The translations under genes were made by a program, and so were the position numbers. From assembly GCA_949751835.1 (NCBI GenBank), contig CATKHK010000023.1:310001-374000 (forward strand): DNA of 64,000 nt. The letters run 5' to 3'. This document shows, one piece after another, positions 54,307 through 63,996 of the stretch. Numbering within the stretch: the stretch's first letter is position 1; each line of letters starts with the position of its first letter. The notes beneath the pieces are model-generated. The model was not told the DNA's origin. It worked only from the letters and a program-made list of their open reading frames with translations, and ran no database searches. The DNA is from Blepharisma japonicum (Eukaryota; Ciliophora; Heterotrichea; Heterotrichida; Blepharismidae).

Positions 54307-55653
54307 ATGTCAAAGCTACCAAGAATGGAACCTCTAAACTTAAGCGAAGCTGAAAATGATCCACAGCTTAAACGAACATTCCGTGGCCACCGCGGCACAG
54401 TCACAGCTGTAGACATAAGCCCAAATTTAAAGCAAGCTTTATCTGGATCTGAAGACGCTACACTTCAAGTCTGGCACTTTAAGCCTGAAACAAGGCCATA
54501 TCGCTTTATTGGTCACAAAAGTGCTATAACAGACGCCGCATTTTCTCCAAGCGGCGATTTAATAGCTTCATCTTCTAAAGATGAGACTGTCCGTCTCTGG
54601 CAAAATAGCATTGAAGGGCGCTCAGTAACTCTTCGCGCCCATTCAGCAGCTGTCCGAAGTGTCTGTTTTTCCTGTGATGGTGCTTTATTATTAACAGCCT
54701 CTGACGACAAGACTATCAAAATCTGGACTGTTTCTGACAGAAAATTCCAATACTCATTACTCGGTCATGCAAATTGGGTGCGAGATGCAAAATTCAGCCC
54801 AGACGCTAGAATGGTAGTATCAGGAAGTGATGATAAAACAGTTAGACTGTGGGATTTGGGGTCTAAATGCAATATTCATTCTTTCTCAGACCATTCTGCA
54901 GTTATTCATGCTGCAAGATTTCATCCAGATGGAACATGTGTAGCTGCAGGAAGTGCTGATAAAAAAATTAAGATCTGGGATGTTAGGTCACAAAGGATTT
55001 TGCAACATTATGATGCTCATGCAGACGCAGTTACATCTATTTCATTCCATCCATCTGGAATGTACTTACTTAGTTCTTCTAAAGATGCAACCTTAAAAAT
55101 CTGGGACTTAAGGCAAGGACAAGTACTATATACACTATACGGCCATGAAAGAGCTGCAACAGCTGTCAATTTTTCTAATAATGGAGAATATTTTGCATCT
55201 GGAGGAGGAGATAGTATGGTAATGGTCTGGAGGGCAAATCTAGAAAATCAGCTACAAGAAAGAGGAGAAAGGCATTCAACAATGGGAAAAAGTGGAGATA
55301 TACAGGTAGAAGTAAGAAATTCTATACAGAAAACACCTTTATTGCAAAAAAATACAGAAAATGAGAATGAGCAAGAAATTAAGCCACTTCAATTAGGAAA
55401 TAAAAGCCAAAATTTGCAAGAAACTGGAAGATCAAATGAGTCAAAACGAGCAAGTAGAATTCCAGAGGAGCTGACATCTGTACTTGACAGAATTAATACA
55501 AGATTAGATGTACTGACAAGGACAATAGTACTACTAGAGCAAAGGGTATCGAAATTTGAAAATCATGTGGAATATCTTGATATGGTGACAGCTGGAAATG
55601 ATGAGCAGCCACAGCAGTTTCAGCCAACAGCACCATTTGAGCATTTTCAATAA
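54307..55653 (+). CDS. POC1: POC1 centriolar WD40 protein
   Basis: 448 residues. Seven WD40 repeats at about 20-310 (LKRTFRGHRGTVTAVDISP, ASSSKDETVRLWQN, LTASDDKTIKIWTV, VSGSDDKTVRLWDL, AAGSADKKIKIWDV, LSSSKDATLKIWDL, ASGGGDSMVMVW) closely follow POC1, and the C-terminal 60 residues form the coiled coil typical of that family (VLDRINTRLDVLTRTIVLLEQRVSKFE). POC1 stabilises basal bodies and centrioles; it is well studied in Tetrahymena. All eight Trp codons are TGG. No intron, stop TAA. Confidence 0.95.
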   Translation: MSKLPRMEPLNLSEAENDPQLKRTFRGHRGTVTAVDISPNLKQALSGSEDATLQVWHFKPETRPYRFIGHKSAITDAAFSPSGDLIASSSKDETVRLWQNSIEGRSVTLRAHSAAVRSVCFSCDGALLLTASDDKTIKIWTVSDRKFQYSLLGHANWVRDAKFSPDARMVVSGSDDKTVRLWDLGSKCNIHSFSDHSAVIHAARFHPDGTCVAAGSADKKIKIWDVRSQRILQHYDAHADAVTSISFHPSGMYLLSSSKDATLKIWDLRQGQVLYTLYGHERAATAVNFSNNGEYFASGGGDSMVMVWRANLENQLQERGERHSTMGKSGDIQVEVRNSIQKTPLLQKNTENENEQEIKPLQLGNKSQNLQETGRSNESKRASRIPEELTSVLDRINTRLDVLTRTIVLLEQRVSKFENHVEYLDMVTAGNDEQPQQFQPTAPFEHFQ

Positions 55654-55989
55654 GCTATTTAACCTTTCTTAATTTATTACATTGATTAAAATATTTATTG
55701 ATCAAAAAATTGTCTTATTAAAAATCTGCATATATCCCAAGCTGATTTTCATTAAATTCAAAAATCAGTAAATTAAATTGTAATTTTCATATAAAAATTT
55801 CGAATTCCAATAAATTTTCATTTTTCTTCCAATCAACAATTTCATTTTCTTTCCATGGCCATTATTTTATTAATTTTATTAATAATTCTTATAAAGCTCT
55901 ATCCTTAAAATTTCTTAAATAGCCAAAACTATTGAGTTTTAATTTATAAATGCCCAATAACAATAATTACTTGTAAACTGATAATTCAC
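55654..55989. other. AT-rich spacer, 336 nt
   Basis: No feature recognised between two plus-strand genes. Confidence 0.45.
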
Positions 55990-57063
55990 ATGGGAAAGCG
56001 AAATAAGCATCATTCCAAAACTAGCAAGAAAGAGAAGATAATAACTTCTCATGAAAGAAAACACTATTTATTAAAGCTAAATATCGAGAAAAATAGCAAT
56101 TCCAGATTGCCCTTGTCAGATTATTTTTCTGATGACATTAAAATTCAGGACCTGATTCCTGAACAGATTTCACCTTCTCTCAAAGAGTTTCTTGTTTCGA
56201 TTTCATATATTTCTCAGGATTTCATAATGTACTTCAGTCAATTTAAATTGAAAATCTTGACGTTGAAATCCGACATTGTGCTGAGTCAGGATCAGACTAT
56301 TGATGTTGATGTCAGCCTAAGAAATGATCTGATTCAAAAAGTTACTGAGCTCTTAACCAACGGACTCGCTGAAGATATGCATCTTTATTTATGCAAAATC
56401 TTTATGACCTTTATAGAATCCCTTCATGAGCATCTTAAACTTTTGAACGGAAAGAATTATATGCAGAGAATTATTGGATTATATGAATCTTACAAGACTA
56501 TTGAAATTTTGGCAACAGAAATAGGACTGATCACGAAAAGCTTGCATTACTATACAAGCTTTTCATATGAAAATATCCTAAAATCACTATTTTATCTTAA
56601 ATGTTTTATGTTTTACGAAAATCTGATACGTCATCGTAAAAAAGAGGACTCCCACAATACAATTCTAAAAGCAGTTAATAAGCTAGAAAAAGAGCTCAGT
56701 GATCTCGCGGAAAAAACAAAACCATTGCAAATTTTTGATATTTTTTGCTGTTCAAAACCAGTAGAAGAATTCAAAAATTTACTATCAGATTCAATAAATA
56801 AAAATAATTCTGGTGTACTTTGCCATATTAATGGTGAAGTTCATGAAAGAAGAAATAGACCAAGAAAATCGACGATTTCTACTGCAGAAACTTCGATGTC
56901 TCCAAAGTCAAAAGTTAGCCTTTCTTCTGACCTGGATAACGAAATAGAAGAGTTCAAGCACAGGCTTGAAGCTCTAAAACCAGCTATGATAAGAGTGAAA
57001 CCAAAAGTGAATAAAGAGTTTTTAATTCGCCTCCAGCTGCAGATTAAAAATATAAGCTCATAA
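55990..57063 (+). CDS. protein of unknown function
   Basis: 357 residues, starting MGKRNKHHSKTSKKEK (basic). A mostly helical body with Leu/Ile-rich segments (SYISQDFIMYFSQFKLKILTL, LYLCKIFMTFIESLHEHLKLL, SLFYLKCFMFYENLIRH) suggests a folded helical protein; the last 90 residues include a Ser/Lys-rich linker and a final helix. No family recognised. One uninterrupted frame, no Trp TGA, no intron. Stop TAA. Confidence 0.7.
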   Translation: MGKRNKHHSKTSKKEKIITSHERKHYLLKLNIEKNSNSRLPLSDYFSDDIKIQDLIPEQISPSLKEFLVSISYISQDFIMYFSQFKLKILTLKSDIVLSQDQTIDVDVSLRNDLIQKVTELLTNGLAEDMHLYLCKIFMTFIESLHEHLKLLNGKNYMQRIIGLYESYKTIEILATEIGLITKSLHYYTSFSYENILKSLFYLKCFMFYENLIRHRKKEDSHNTILKAVNKLEKELSDLAEKTKPLQIFDIFCCSKPVEEFKNLLSDSINKNNSGVLCHINGEVHERRNRPRKSTISTAETSMSPKSKVSLSSDLDNEIEEFKHRLEALKPAMIRVKPKVNKEFLIRLQLQIKNISS

Positions 57064-57402
57064 TTTGCTAAGGTTTAATTAAAATACCATTATTATGATA
57101 ACTGGAAAAAAATTATTCACTGGGTATTATAAAACATGAATTTATTGTAAATAGTCAAAATATAGCATATTAATTGTGAATAATAATCGAAAATACGACT
57201 GGCATAAGAAAACTTTTGAAATTGATAAAGTTATTATATTAAACAATAAATTTTTCTGAATAAATTATTTTATTTCCAGTAAATATAAACATTGTTTATC
57301 TTTTGAATATCTTTCAGCAATAAATCCAAACCCAAGATCTCCAAGCTCATGGCAAGACTACTTGAGATTATTTCTATTGCATATATTAACAAAATTACGA
57401 GT
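57064..57402. other. AT-rich spacer with a GC-richer patch
   Basis: The first 240 nt are AT-rich. About 57315-57362 is noticeably GC-richer and open on the + strand (NPNPRSPSSWQDYL); it borders the minus-strand gene's stop at 57403 and could be its 3' UTR. Confidence 0.4.
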
Positions 57403-58098
57403 TTATGCTTCCACTTGTCCTTGTTCTCTTCCTTGGAAGTATCTCGTATTAATTTTCGGTAATTCTTCTACACTCTTCTTAAAAGGCAACTTGCTTTTTT
57501 CAGGGTACTCAAATTGCTCTTTTCTCCTGGAATCCCTATGGGTTCCGGGAATTCTTTTAGAAAAAGCATCTGGAGTAATAGGAACTAGCTTGGGTCTTAA
57601 AATTTTAGTATCATACACAAAAGGATTTGGTAGTGGATTTAATCTCGAAAAAGACTTGCTTCACGAAATATTATTATTTCCGTCTTTGAAAATTTGTCTA
57701 AATGTACGGGGAGATAATAAAGCTTCTTGGCTGCTGTCGATAGGTATTGTATCTCCTGCATCGTTTTGAAAAGCTGATACAATTGATGAACCGAAGTCCC
57801 CAGATTTTTGTATATTTGATTTAGACTCAGCTGTCGGTGATTGTGGTTCAAAATTTTGTCCTTTTTTAACTACAATAACTGGCTTGAATGATGCAGGAGT
57901 GCTTATCACTATTTTATCTTTATTAAAACTTGTATGGTTTAAAGCTTGATTTTCACTTGTTTGGGTGAACACACTTTGAACCATCATTTCTCGGTAATTA
58001 TGTAACGCTCCTCGGCTATCAACACTTATAGCATTTCGTTTTGGCCTTCTGCAGCATCCAAAAAATGATACCAGACATCCAGATGATTTATTTGACAT
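57403..58098 (-). CDS. Cys-rich N-terminal, otherwise disordered protein
   Basis: 231 residues. The start MSNKSSGCLVSFFGCCRRPKR has three Cys next to basic residues, a likely palmitoylation/membrane-attachment site. The rest is Ser/Pro/Lys-rich without recognised domains. TGA 57661 is Trp and joins two open parts. The opposite strand also has an open frame of 135 codons (57362-57769), but the minus reading is preferred for its start, codon use and composition. Divergent from the DHHC gene. Stop TAA. Confidence 0.6.
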
Positions 58099-58352
58099 TT
58101 TTACAAATCTTACAGTGTGTGCATTTTTTCGATAAATTAATCGGCAAAAAATAAAGGTTGCATTAATATTTTATCGAATAAATGAATAGTTATTATTTAT
58201 GATTAGTAAAACAGACTGAATTGATGTGAAATTGAACTGTATAAATATTTCAAACATTTTATAAAATTGCCAGAGTAAATTATGAACTATTTAAAGCAAA
58301 AAGTTGCAATTATTCTTTATTTATACGTACACAATTTATAATTTGAATAAAA

Positions 58353-59108
58353 ATGCCATTCCGATTTACAAATGAATCAATTTATTTAGGCATTGCTCTA
58401 CTCTTTATCACAGCCCCAAACATTGCTCACATAGTTCTATCAGCCCTATTAGAAGACTCCTATGCAATCCCATATCTCGTTATTACCTGCTCTTTTTTTT
58501 GTTTGAATATTTTCTTATTATTCAAAACCTCATGCTCAAACCCTGGATATTTGCCTAAAAATTCATCCTTACCAGAAGAAACCACTGGTGTTATAGAAAT
58601 CAATGGAATCACAGTCAGGCTAAAAATGTGCAATACCTGCAATATTTTGAAACCTCCTAGAGTTCATCATTGCAAAGTCTGTGATTTCTGTGTAGATAGG
58701 CAAGATCATCATTGCCCTTGAGTTGCTAATTGTATAGGGAGAAAAAATCATAGAGAATTTGTTATGCTTTTGCTGCTTTCTACACTTGAATCGGCTTATT
58801 TAATTGCGTCTGAGATGTGTGTAGCTATAATAGTTGATGATCCTCCAGGGCACTATGCTGGAGAAATTATTTTAATTGTGTATGGAGCTGTGATGTTTTG
58901 GTCTGTTGGAGGGCTACTTTTATACCAGCTTTATTTGATTTTTTTAAATAAAACTACACATGAGCACCGAAGAAGAATTTTTGGAAATAATAATCCGTTT
59001 AAGTATAGCTGCTGCAGAAATTTACTGTTATTTTGCTCAATGAAAGCTGAAACACCTCCTATAAAACCTAGCCAAGAAATTAACAACCAAATTGAAGAAA
59101 ACAGCTAA
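58353..59108 (+). CDS. DHHC palmitoyltransferase
   Basis: 251 residues with four membrane spans, two on each side of the cysteine-rich domain. [32 protein letters not shown] (in parts) holds the zinc ligands and the active DHHC (D-H-H-C at about 119-122), followed by [12 protein letters not shown]; the W is TGA 58719. The C-terminal KTTHEHRRR is the family TTxE motif. It transfers palmitate to Cys of membrane-attached proteins, for example the several MGxxC proteins in this window, as a guess. Stop TAA. Confidence 0.94.
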
Positions 59109-59160
59109 TGTAATAATAAAACATAAAAAAATGCATTTAAACCAAATATATTTAAGTGTT

Positions 59161-59859
59161 TTAATTCTTATCGCGATTACTATTGACTTCATTAATACGT
59201 AACGCAAAAAGTCTGACCGCAAAAGGCGCTGTCAGTCTTGCAGTTTCTTCATCTGCAAAATGCTTTATAAATTCATCTTTTTCAATTGTTTCGTTCCCGA
59301 GGTTTTCTAAGCCCATGAATTTTTCAAGCATGCCTTGTTCAGCAGCTTGTCTAGAGGCTAAAAGTGACTGGACATAGGCTTTTATTTTGGCTTCTGATGC
59401 GCATGGTCTAGTTTTATTAGAAACTAACTCAGGTAAATGTACCAGAGAAAGATCAAGCATGACGCGAATAATTTCTTGAATAGCTGTCCTTGGCAAGACT
59501 TTTGTGTTACTTCTATCGTAAAGTTCAAAGATAAGTCTTGCTTTTCGCCTTGCAGTGCCGCTGCTGAGCATTATTCCTAAAATAAGCAGAGGCTTAACTA
59601 TCATTCTTCCATCTTCTAATTTATAGTGTTCGTATAGAGCTTCTGATTTAGGGCATTGATAGGTATTTCTGATCTTAATCCCAAGGATAACTGAGATGCT
59701 TTCTCATTGAGCTGGTGAAGCATACTCTAAATCGGAATTCTTTTTAAAGCACATATCAACGTCTCTGACAGTGTTTTTAAAGAACTCGAGTTGTTCTTCC
59801 ATCTGGATGATGGCGATTTCTTCTAGACTTAATTTTTCTCTACTAGATGCGCACCCCAT
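59161..59859 (-). CDS. myristoylated EF-hand-like (calcineurin B/NCS-type) protein
   Basis: 232 residues. Starts MGCASSREKLSLEE, a strong dual-acylation signal. Helices with EF-hand-like spacing (KARLIFELYDRSNTKVLPRTAIQEII, NETIEKDEFIKHF) resemble calcineurin B, NCS or CIB proteins, but the Ca2+ loops lack most acidic ligands, so binding is doubtful. TGA 59706 is Trp. The start ATG at 59859 gives the acylation site and extends 85 codons beyond the shorter open frame. Stop TAA. Confidence 0.7.
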
Positions 59860-60222
59860 TTCGTTTTAATTTTATATGAATTAATAGTCAATTCACAAAT
59901 AAAATATAAAAAAACGCATAGGCAATTAACCTTCTTAATATTAGGAAAAGAAAGTAATTTGCAGGCGAAGTTTGACAGTTTTAAATTTTTTTATTTAAGT
60001 TTTTGGGATCAGAAAAATCAATTATACTGACATCCTTTATTATAGAGTATATATATTCATTGAGTAAATAAACTTATTTGAAATTTGATCTTTCTATTCG
60101 GTTTTTCTGGTTTAATCCTTTGCTTTTCTAGGCTAAAATAATTTGAAATAAATTAAAAATTATGATTTTAGTCTAGATGCAGCAAAATTTAATAGCAAAA
60201 GATAATAATTAATAGCATTCAA
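59860..60222. other. AT-rich spacer between divergent genes
   Basis: 363 nt, no feature recognised. Confidence 0.45.
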
Positions 60223-61242
60223 ATGGAATTACAAGGAAAGATAAATGGGTCTTTTGGAATTCTATTTCTTACTATTTTAGGATTTATAATTTCATTAGAT
60301 TCGTGAGTATTCAAGATATGCTTAATGAATTTATTATCAACCACCTTTACTAGTATTTTTTTGATCATATACAAGCCAAATACTTTGACTTATTCTAAAT
60401 ATGAGGGATTGCGATATCTACTTTATGCGAATATTTTATCAATTAGCTTGACTTATTTATTTATATTTGAAATAGAAAATAAAGAAATCAGCGAAAGAAA
60501 AGGTGAGAAGTAAATAGATATTCTTGAAATTGAGCTTCAAACTACTACATGAATTATCGTAGCCATATTAGGAATTCATAGCTTATTTATTCATTTCTAT
60601 CTAAGCCAGCTTTCAAAAAAGAAAAGCATTTATACATTCGTTTCACCTGATAGATTTTTGCTTAAAGAATTGGAATTTATTTTGAAAATTAATTCAATTT
60701 CGATGACTATTTTGCTTCATCTAAATCTAACAACCTATAACTTACTATTCAGCTTTCTCTCATCACTTCCAATCATTTTATACCCAGCTCCAACACTTGA
60801 GAATTTTTATATTTTTTCTATCGTTGACGAAAATTCAGAATTATATTGAAAAACAATTTTTGCTTCCCAAAGCTATTACACATTCAAATCTATAATTATT
60901 CTACCAATCCTTGTAAATTATATATAGTCTCCAATATGTTGGAGCCTTCACTCTTTTCTATCTTACTTTTTATCGAAACGTACAGCTTGAAATATAATAT
61001 TTTTATATTTCAATTTTCAAGAAAATTACGATTATTCTTTATCAACATTTTTATATGAATTTCTTTTTTATTTAATTTTGCATGCTGCTATATGATCTCT
61101 ATTAAACAAATATGAATTCTTGCAATATAATCTGATACCATTTGGGCTTATTACGGCTCTATTTTGCTCTACGTGGCCTCTACAAGTATTTGGGCTTTCT
61201 ATTGCGGCGCGGCTTATCTATTTAGCTAACGTCATTATTTAG
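60223..61242 (+). CDS. multi-pass membrane protein, function unknown
   Basis: 329 residues from three exons, with about eight hydrophobic spans (FGILFLTILGFIISL, LLSTTFTSIFLIIY, YLLYANILSISLTYLFIF, WIIVAILGIHSLFIHFYL, SFLSSLPIILYPAP, FLFYLILHAAIWSLL, LIPFGLITALFC and AARLIYLANVI). No family recognised; the layout recalls the left-edge membrane protein but no clear sequence match was seen. Introns 60503-60517 (starts GTGAG rather than GTA) and 60913-60927. Four or five Trp codons are TGA. Stop TAG. Convergent with the USP-like gene, 18 nt apart. Confidence 0.7.
60503..60517 (+). other. 15-nt intron with GTG start
   Basis: GTGAGAAGTAAATAG; in-frame TAA. The only intron in the window beginning GTG; splitting a codon (AAA G/AT). 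Confidence 0.72.
60913..60927 (+). other. 15-nt intron in membrane protein gene
   Basis: GTAAATTATATATAG, ends in an in-frame TAG; frame continues 105 codons. Confidence 0.83.
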
Positions 61243-61260
61243 ATACAAATAATTATTAAA

Positions 61261-63996
61261 TTATCTTAACTTAGATTGATAATTAAATTCCCTCCCTCTT
61301 TCTGGAAACGTGTATCTGGGTTCTTCAATATACTCTTCTTGGACTTTTATTTCATTCCCTACATTTTGCTTTAGTTGTGGTCTTTTGCATTTCCAGCATG
61401 ATTCTGAGTACATAGAATTTGTGGATTTACACCCAACACAAGTCCACCTATTTAAAGACTCCTCGTTCTTTTGGCTTGGAAAATCAAATTCTTTTGGTCT
61501 TGGCTTTCTACAATTGCTACACAAATAAAACATTGATGAATTTTGAGTTCTGCATTCCTGGCAACTCCACTTAGAATCATTTTTTTCCATAGGTTTTGCC
61601 TTTGGCTCACTTGGCTTATACGAATATTCTTTCGCTAAATCTTTACTAGAAACTGAATCTTTTAATACAGGTCTGTCAGGATCTGGCCCAAAAGTGACAG
61701 TCCTTCCATAAGGCCTGTCAAGAGTTTCTGGATTCTTTACTCTTTCAGTAGAAATTTTGGCAGCTGAGCTAACCCCTCTCATTTTCCCTGCATCTCTGCT
61801 TGAATAAATATCTTCATCTCTTGCTGTCGAAGTGTTATAGCCAGATTCAGGCTTTTTTATAATTGAAGTATAAGATAAGCGGTCCTCAAACCCATTGGAG
61901 CTCATATTTCTTTTTCTTGCAGAATCTTGGTCTTCTTTATATCTTTCTCTGCCTCTATATTCAGTATCAGGCTTTGGATCACCTCCTTCTAGTAATGCTG
62001 ATAAAGATTTTGGACTTGAATTACGGTTATAACTAGTATTCTCACTTTTTCTTTGGAAACTCGCTCTTAAATCCATATCCTGTTTATTTCTTAGCTCTTC
62101 TTTATTGTATTTTCTATCAAAAGAATCAGTTGAATACATATTTTCTCTTGCATCGCCATAAAAAGTTCTGCTGAATGAGTTTTCATTAGTAGGAAATGCT
62201 GGCTTGTTGTATAAATTTTCTCTGCTGTCAAACTGGCTTTGACTTAAAAGGTCATCTTTTTTGTCCTTTATGGTATACCTACCTTTGTCCTCAGTTTTTG
62301 GAGGTGATGGAGGCTTTGGGGTGGCTTTGGATTTTATTTCATAAAACTTGTCCCAATTTATTGTCCTGCACCCTGCGCATTCGAAAGTGTCGGAATTTCC
62401 TTCTTTTGAGCATTTTTTACAAGTTCATGTAGCTTCTGCTGTTTCTCTTCTTGGAGAATTCTCTTGGTTATAGCTTCTTGGGCTTTCTTGGTAGCTAAGT
62501 CTGGGGCTTTCCAGTGCTGAAATATTTTTTTCATAAGTTTTTGGTCTATCTCTTGATTGGTCTACACTCATACTTTTAGGGTATTTATTTTCTTGTGAAA
62601 AATTTGCTTCTTTGTAATCTTGTGGGACTTCTTTTCTAAATGAATCTGGCTGCCTTGAATATTCATCTCTTTTGGGTTCTTGAGGATAATCATATTTTTT
62701 ATAACTTTCTGAAGGTCTGCTTGAAAAATATTCTGGGACTTTGCTTTGTTCAAAGCGATTAGGAGTATATTGTTTATAAGGCATATTGTAGTCTTCTCGC
62801 TTTTGAGAAATAATGTCGGCTGACTTATTAAGCTCGTCTCGCTTAGGAGGAATTTCTTGGGTATAAGGACTGTAGTCTTCTTTTTTTTGGTAATAAGGGT
62901 CGGTTGTTCTGTTTAATTCTTCTCTTTTTTGAAATAAAGGATTCGTAGGTCTGGATACTTCATCACGTTTTGGGTAAGATTCTTTATTTATTTCTTCTCT
63001 TTTTTGATAAAATTGCTCAGGTGTTCTTTCAATTTCTTCTCTTTTTTGGAAGTTTTGTTCATAAGGACGATTTATTTCGTCTTTTTTTTGTGCGAACCTA
63101 AGAAGTTTTTCAAAATCTGTAGAATTGATATATTGTGATGATGGCTTATACTCTCGTTTTTGTCTAAAAAATAGCATAACTGGCCTTATATTTCTGCTGA
63201 CTGCAACCCAGGCTAGCTGTAGCCACGATAAATTATCATTTGTTCCAAATTCTTCATATAGCGTCCACTTATCAGAATATAGGCAAGCAGGGTTATAAAA
63301 GTGTCCATTAAACCCAATTCAGCTTGATACTTCAAATTCATCTCTTCCTTGGCTGACTTGAGGCATAGCTTTAAAAGCCCTTGCAATTTCTTCACTATTT
63401 GACTCACTTTCCCATTTCATTTCTACTACAAATGCAGGTGGCATCATACTTTTGCCCATTGCATCTTCTATAGCTGATTTCCAGCTATCACTTTCTCTTA
63501 AACTTAATGAAGAAACCACTATAAAGGGGGAGTCTTCATTAGACAATGTAAAAAATGAGTCAGGCTTTCGATGCTCTGCAAAACCTCTTAAGGCCCTGAA
63601 TTCTTCAATAACAAATAAAAAAATCTCTACTGGACTAGTCTTTAATGATTTCAACGACGCTGACATGTAAGGGAGCAAAGAACTTAAATTCAAAATAGCT
63701 GCAGTGTCATTTGAATAATTGAAACTTAATGCCAGTTGCTAAATAAAAGTTACTTTAAGCTTTTCTAGGAAGGAAGAAGCTGGAAACTCTCGTTCCATCA
63801 GTGATTTCAGTACTGAATCAACAGAAAATAAAAATTGAAAAAGGCTGGTATGCGCTGAATGCTCTAAAGTTTCTCCGGCTATAAATCTTGGAGGCTTTCC
63901 TTTTGAAGGTTCAGCAGCTTGATATTTATATTTGGATTCACGATCATCTGGTTTTATATACGAAGTAGATGAGTATGAACGATATTCGTTGTCCAT
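61261..63996 (-). CDS. USP-like (apparently inactive) domain plus 14-residue repeats plus three RanBP2-type zinc fingers
   Basis: 906 residues, complete only 4 nt from the window edge. Residues about 40-275 resemble a diverged ubiquitin-specific protease of the USP53/54 type: SLFQFLFSVDSVLKSLM (where NSCFLNSALQ would carry the catalytic Cys, here HSAHTSLFQ with Ala), and GFNGHFYNPACLYSDKWTLYEEF ... RPVMLFF, matching the His box and C-terminal strand (His kept). Residues 298-406 are eight ~14-residue repeats. RanBP2-type fingers start at W519 (WTCKKC...C-x2-C, W from TGA 62425), W805 (WSCQEC...CSNC) and W846 (WTCVGC...CWKC). One intron at 63739-63753. Such fingers bind ubiquitin or RNA, so a ubiquitin reader is plausible. 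Stop TAA. Confidence 0.72.
62764..63090 (-). repeat. eight ~14-residue (42-nt) coding repeats
   Basis: Consensus QKREE(I/L)NR-x6, e.g. QKKDEINRPYEQNF, QKREEIERTPEQFY, PKRDEVSRPTNPLF, QKREELNRTTDPYY. Seven copies are 14 residues, one is 11. Copies have diverged in sequence but not in length. Confidence 0.85.
63739..63753 (-). other. 15-nt intron in USP-like gene
   Basis: GTAACTTTTATTTAG, in-frame TAG. Splicing joins FLEKLK to QLALSF and extends the protein to an ATG at 63996. Confidence 0.83.

Noticed and set aside
57362-57769. 135-codon plus-strand ORF antisense to the Cys-rich protein gene
   Set aside because: The minus-strand reading has a proper ATG, typical composition and continues through a TGA Trp; the plus frame has no ATG start of note or recognised features.
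441-62427. Apparent pseudogenes split by TGA stops
   Set aside because: The pieces are in the same frame and rejoin exactly at conserved Trp positions, so TGA is a sense codon and the genes are intact.
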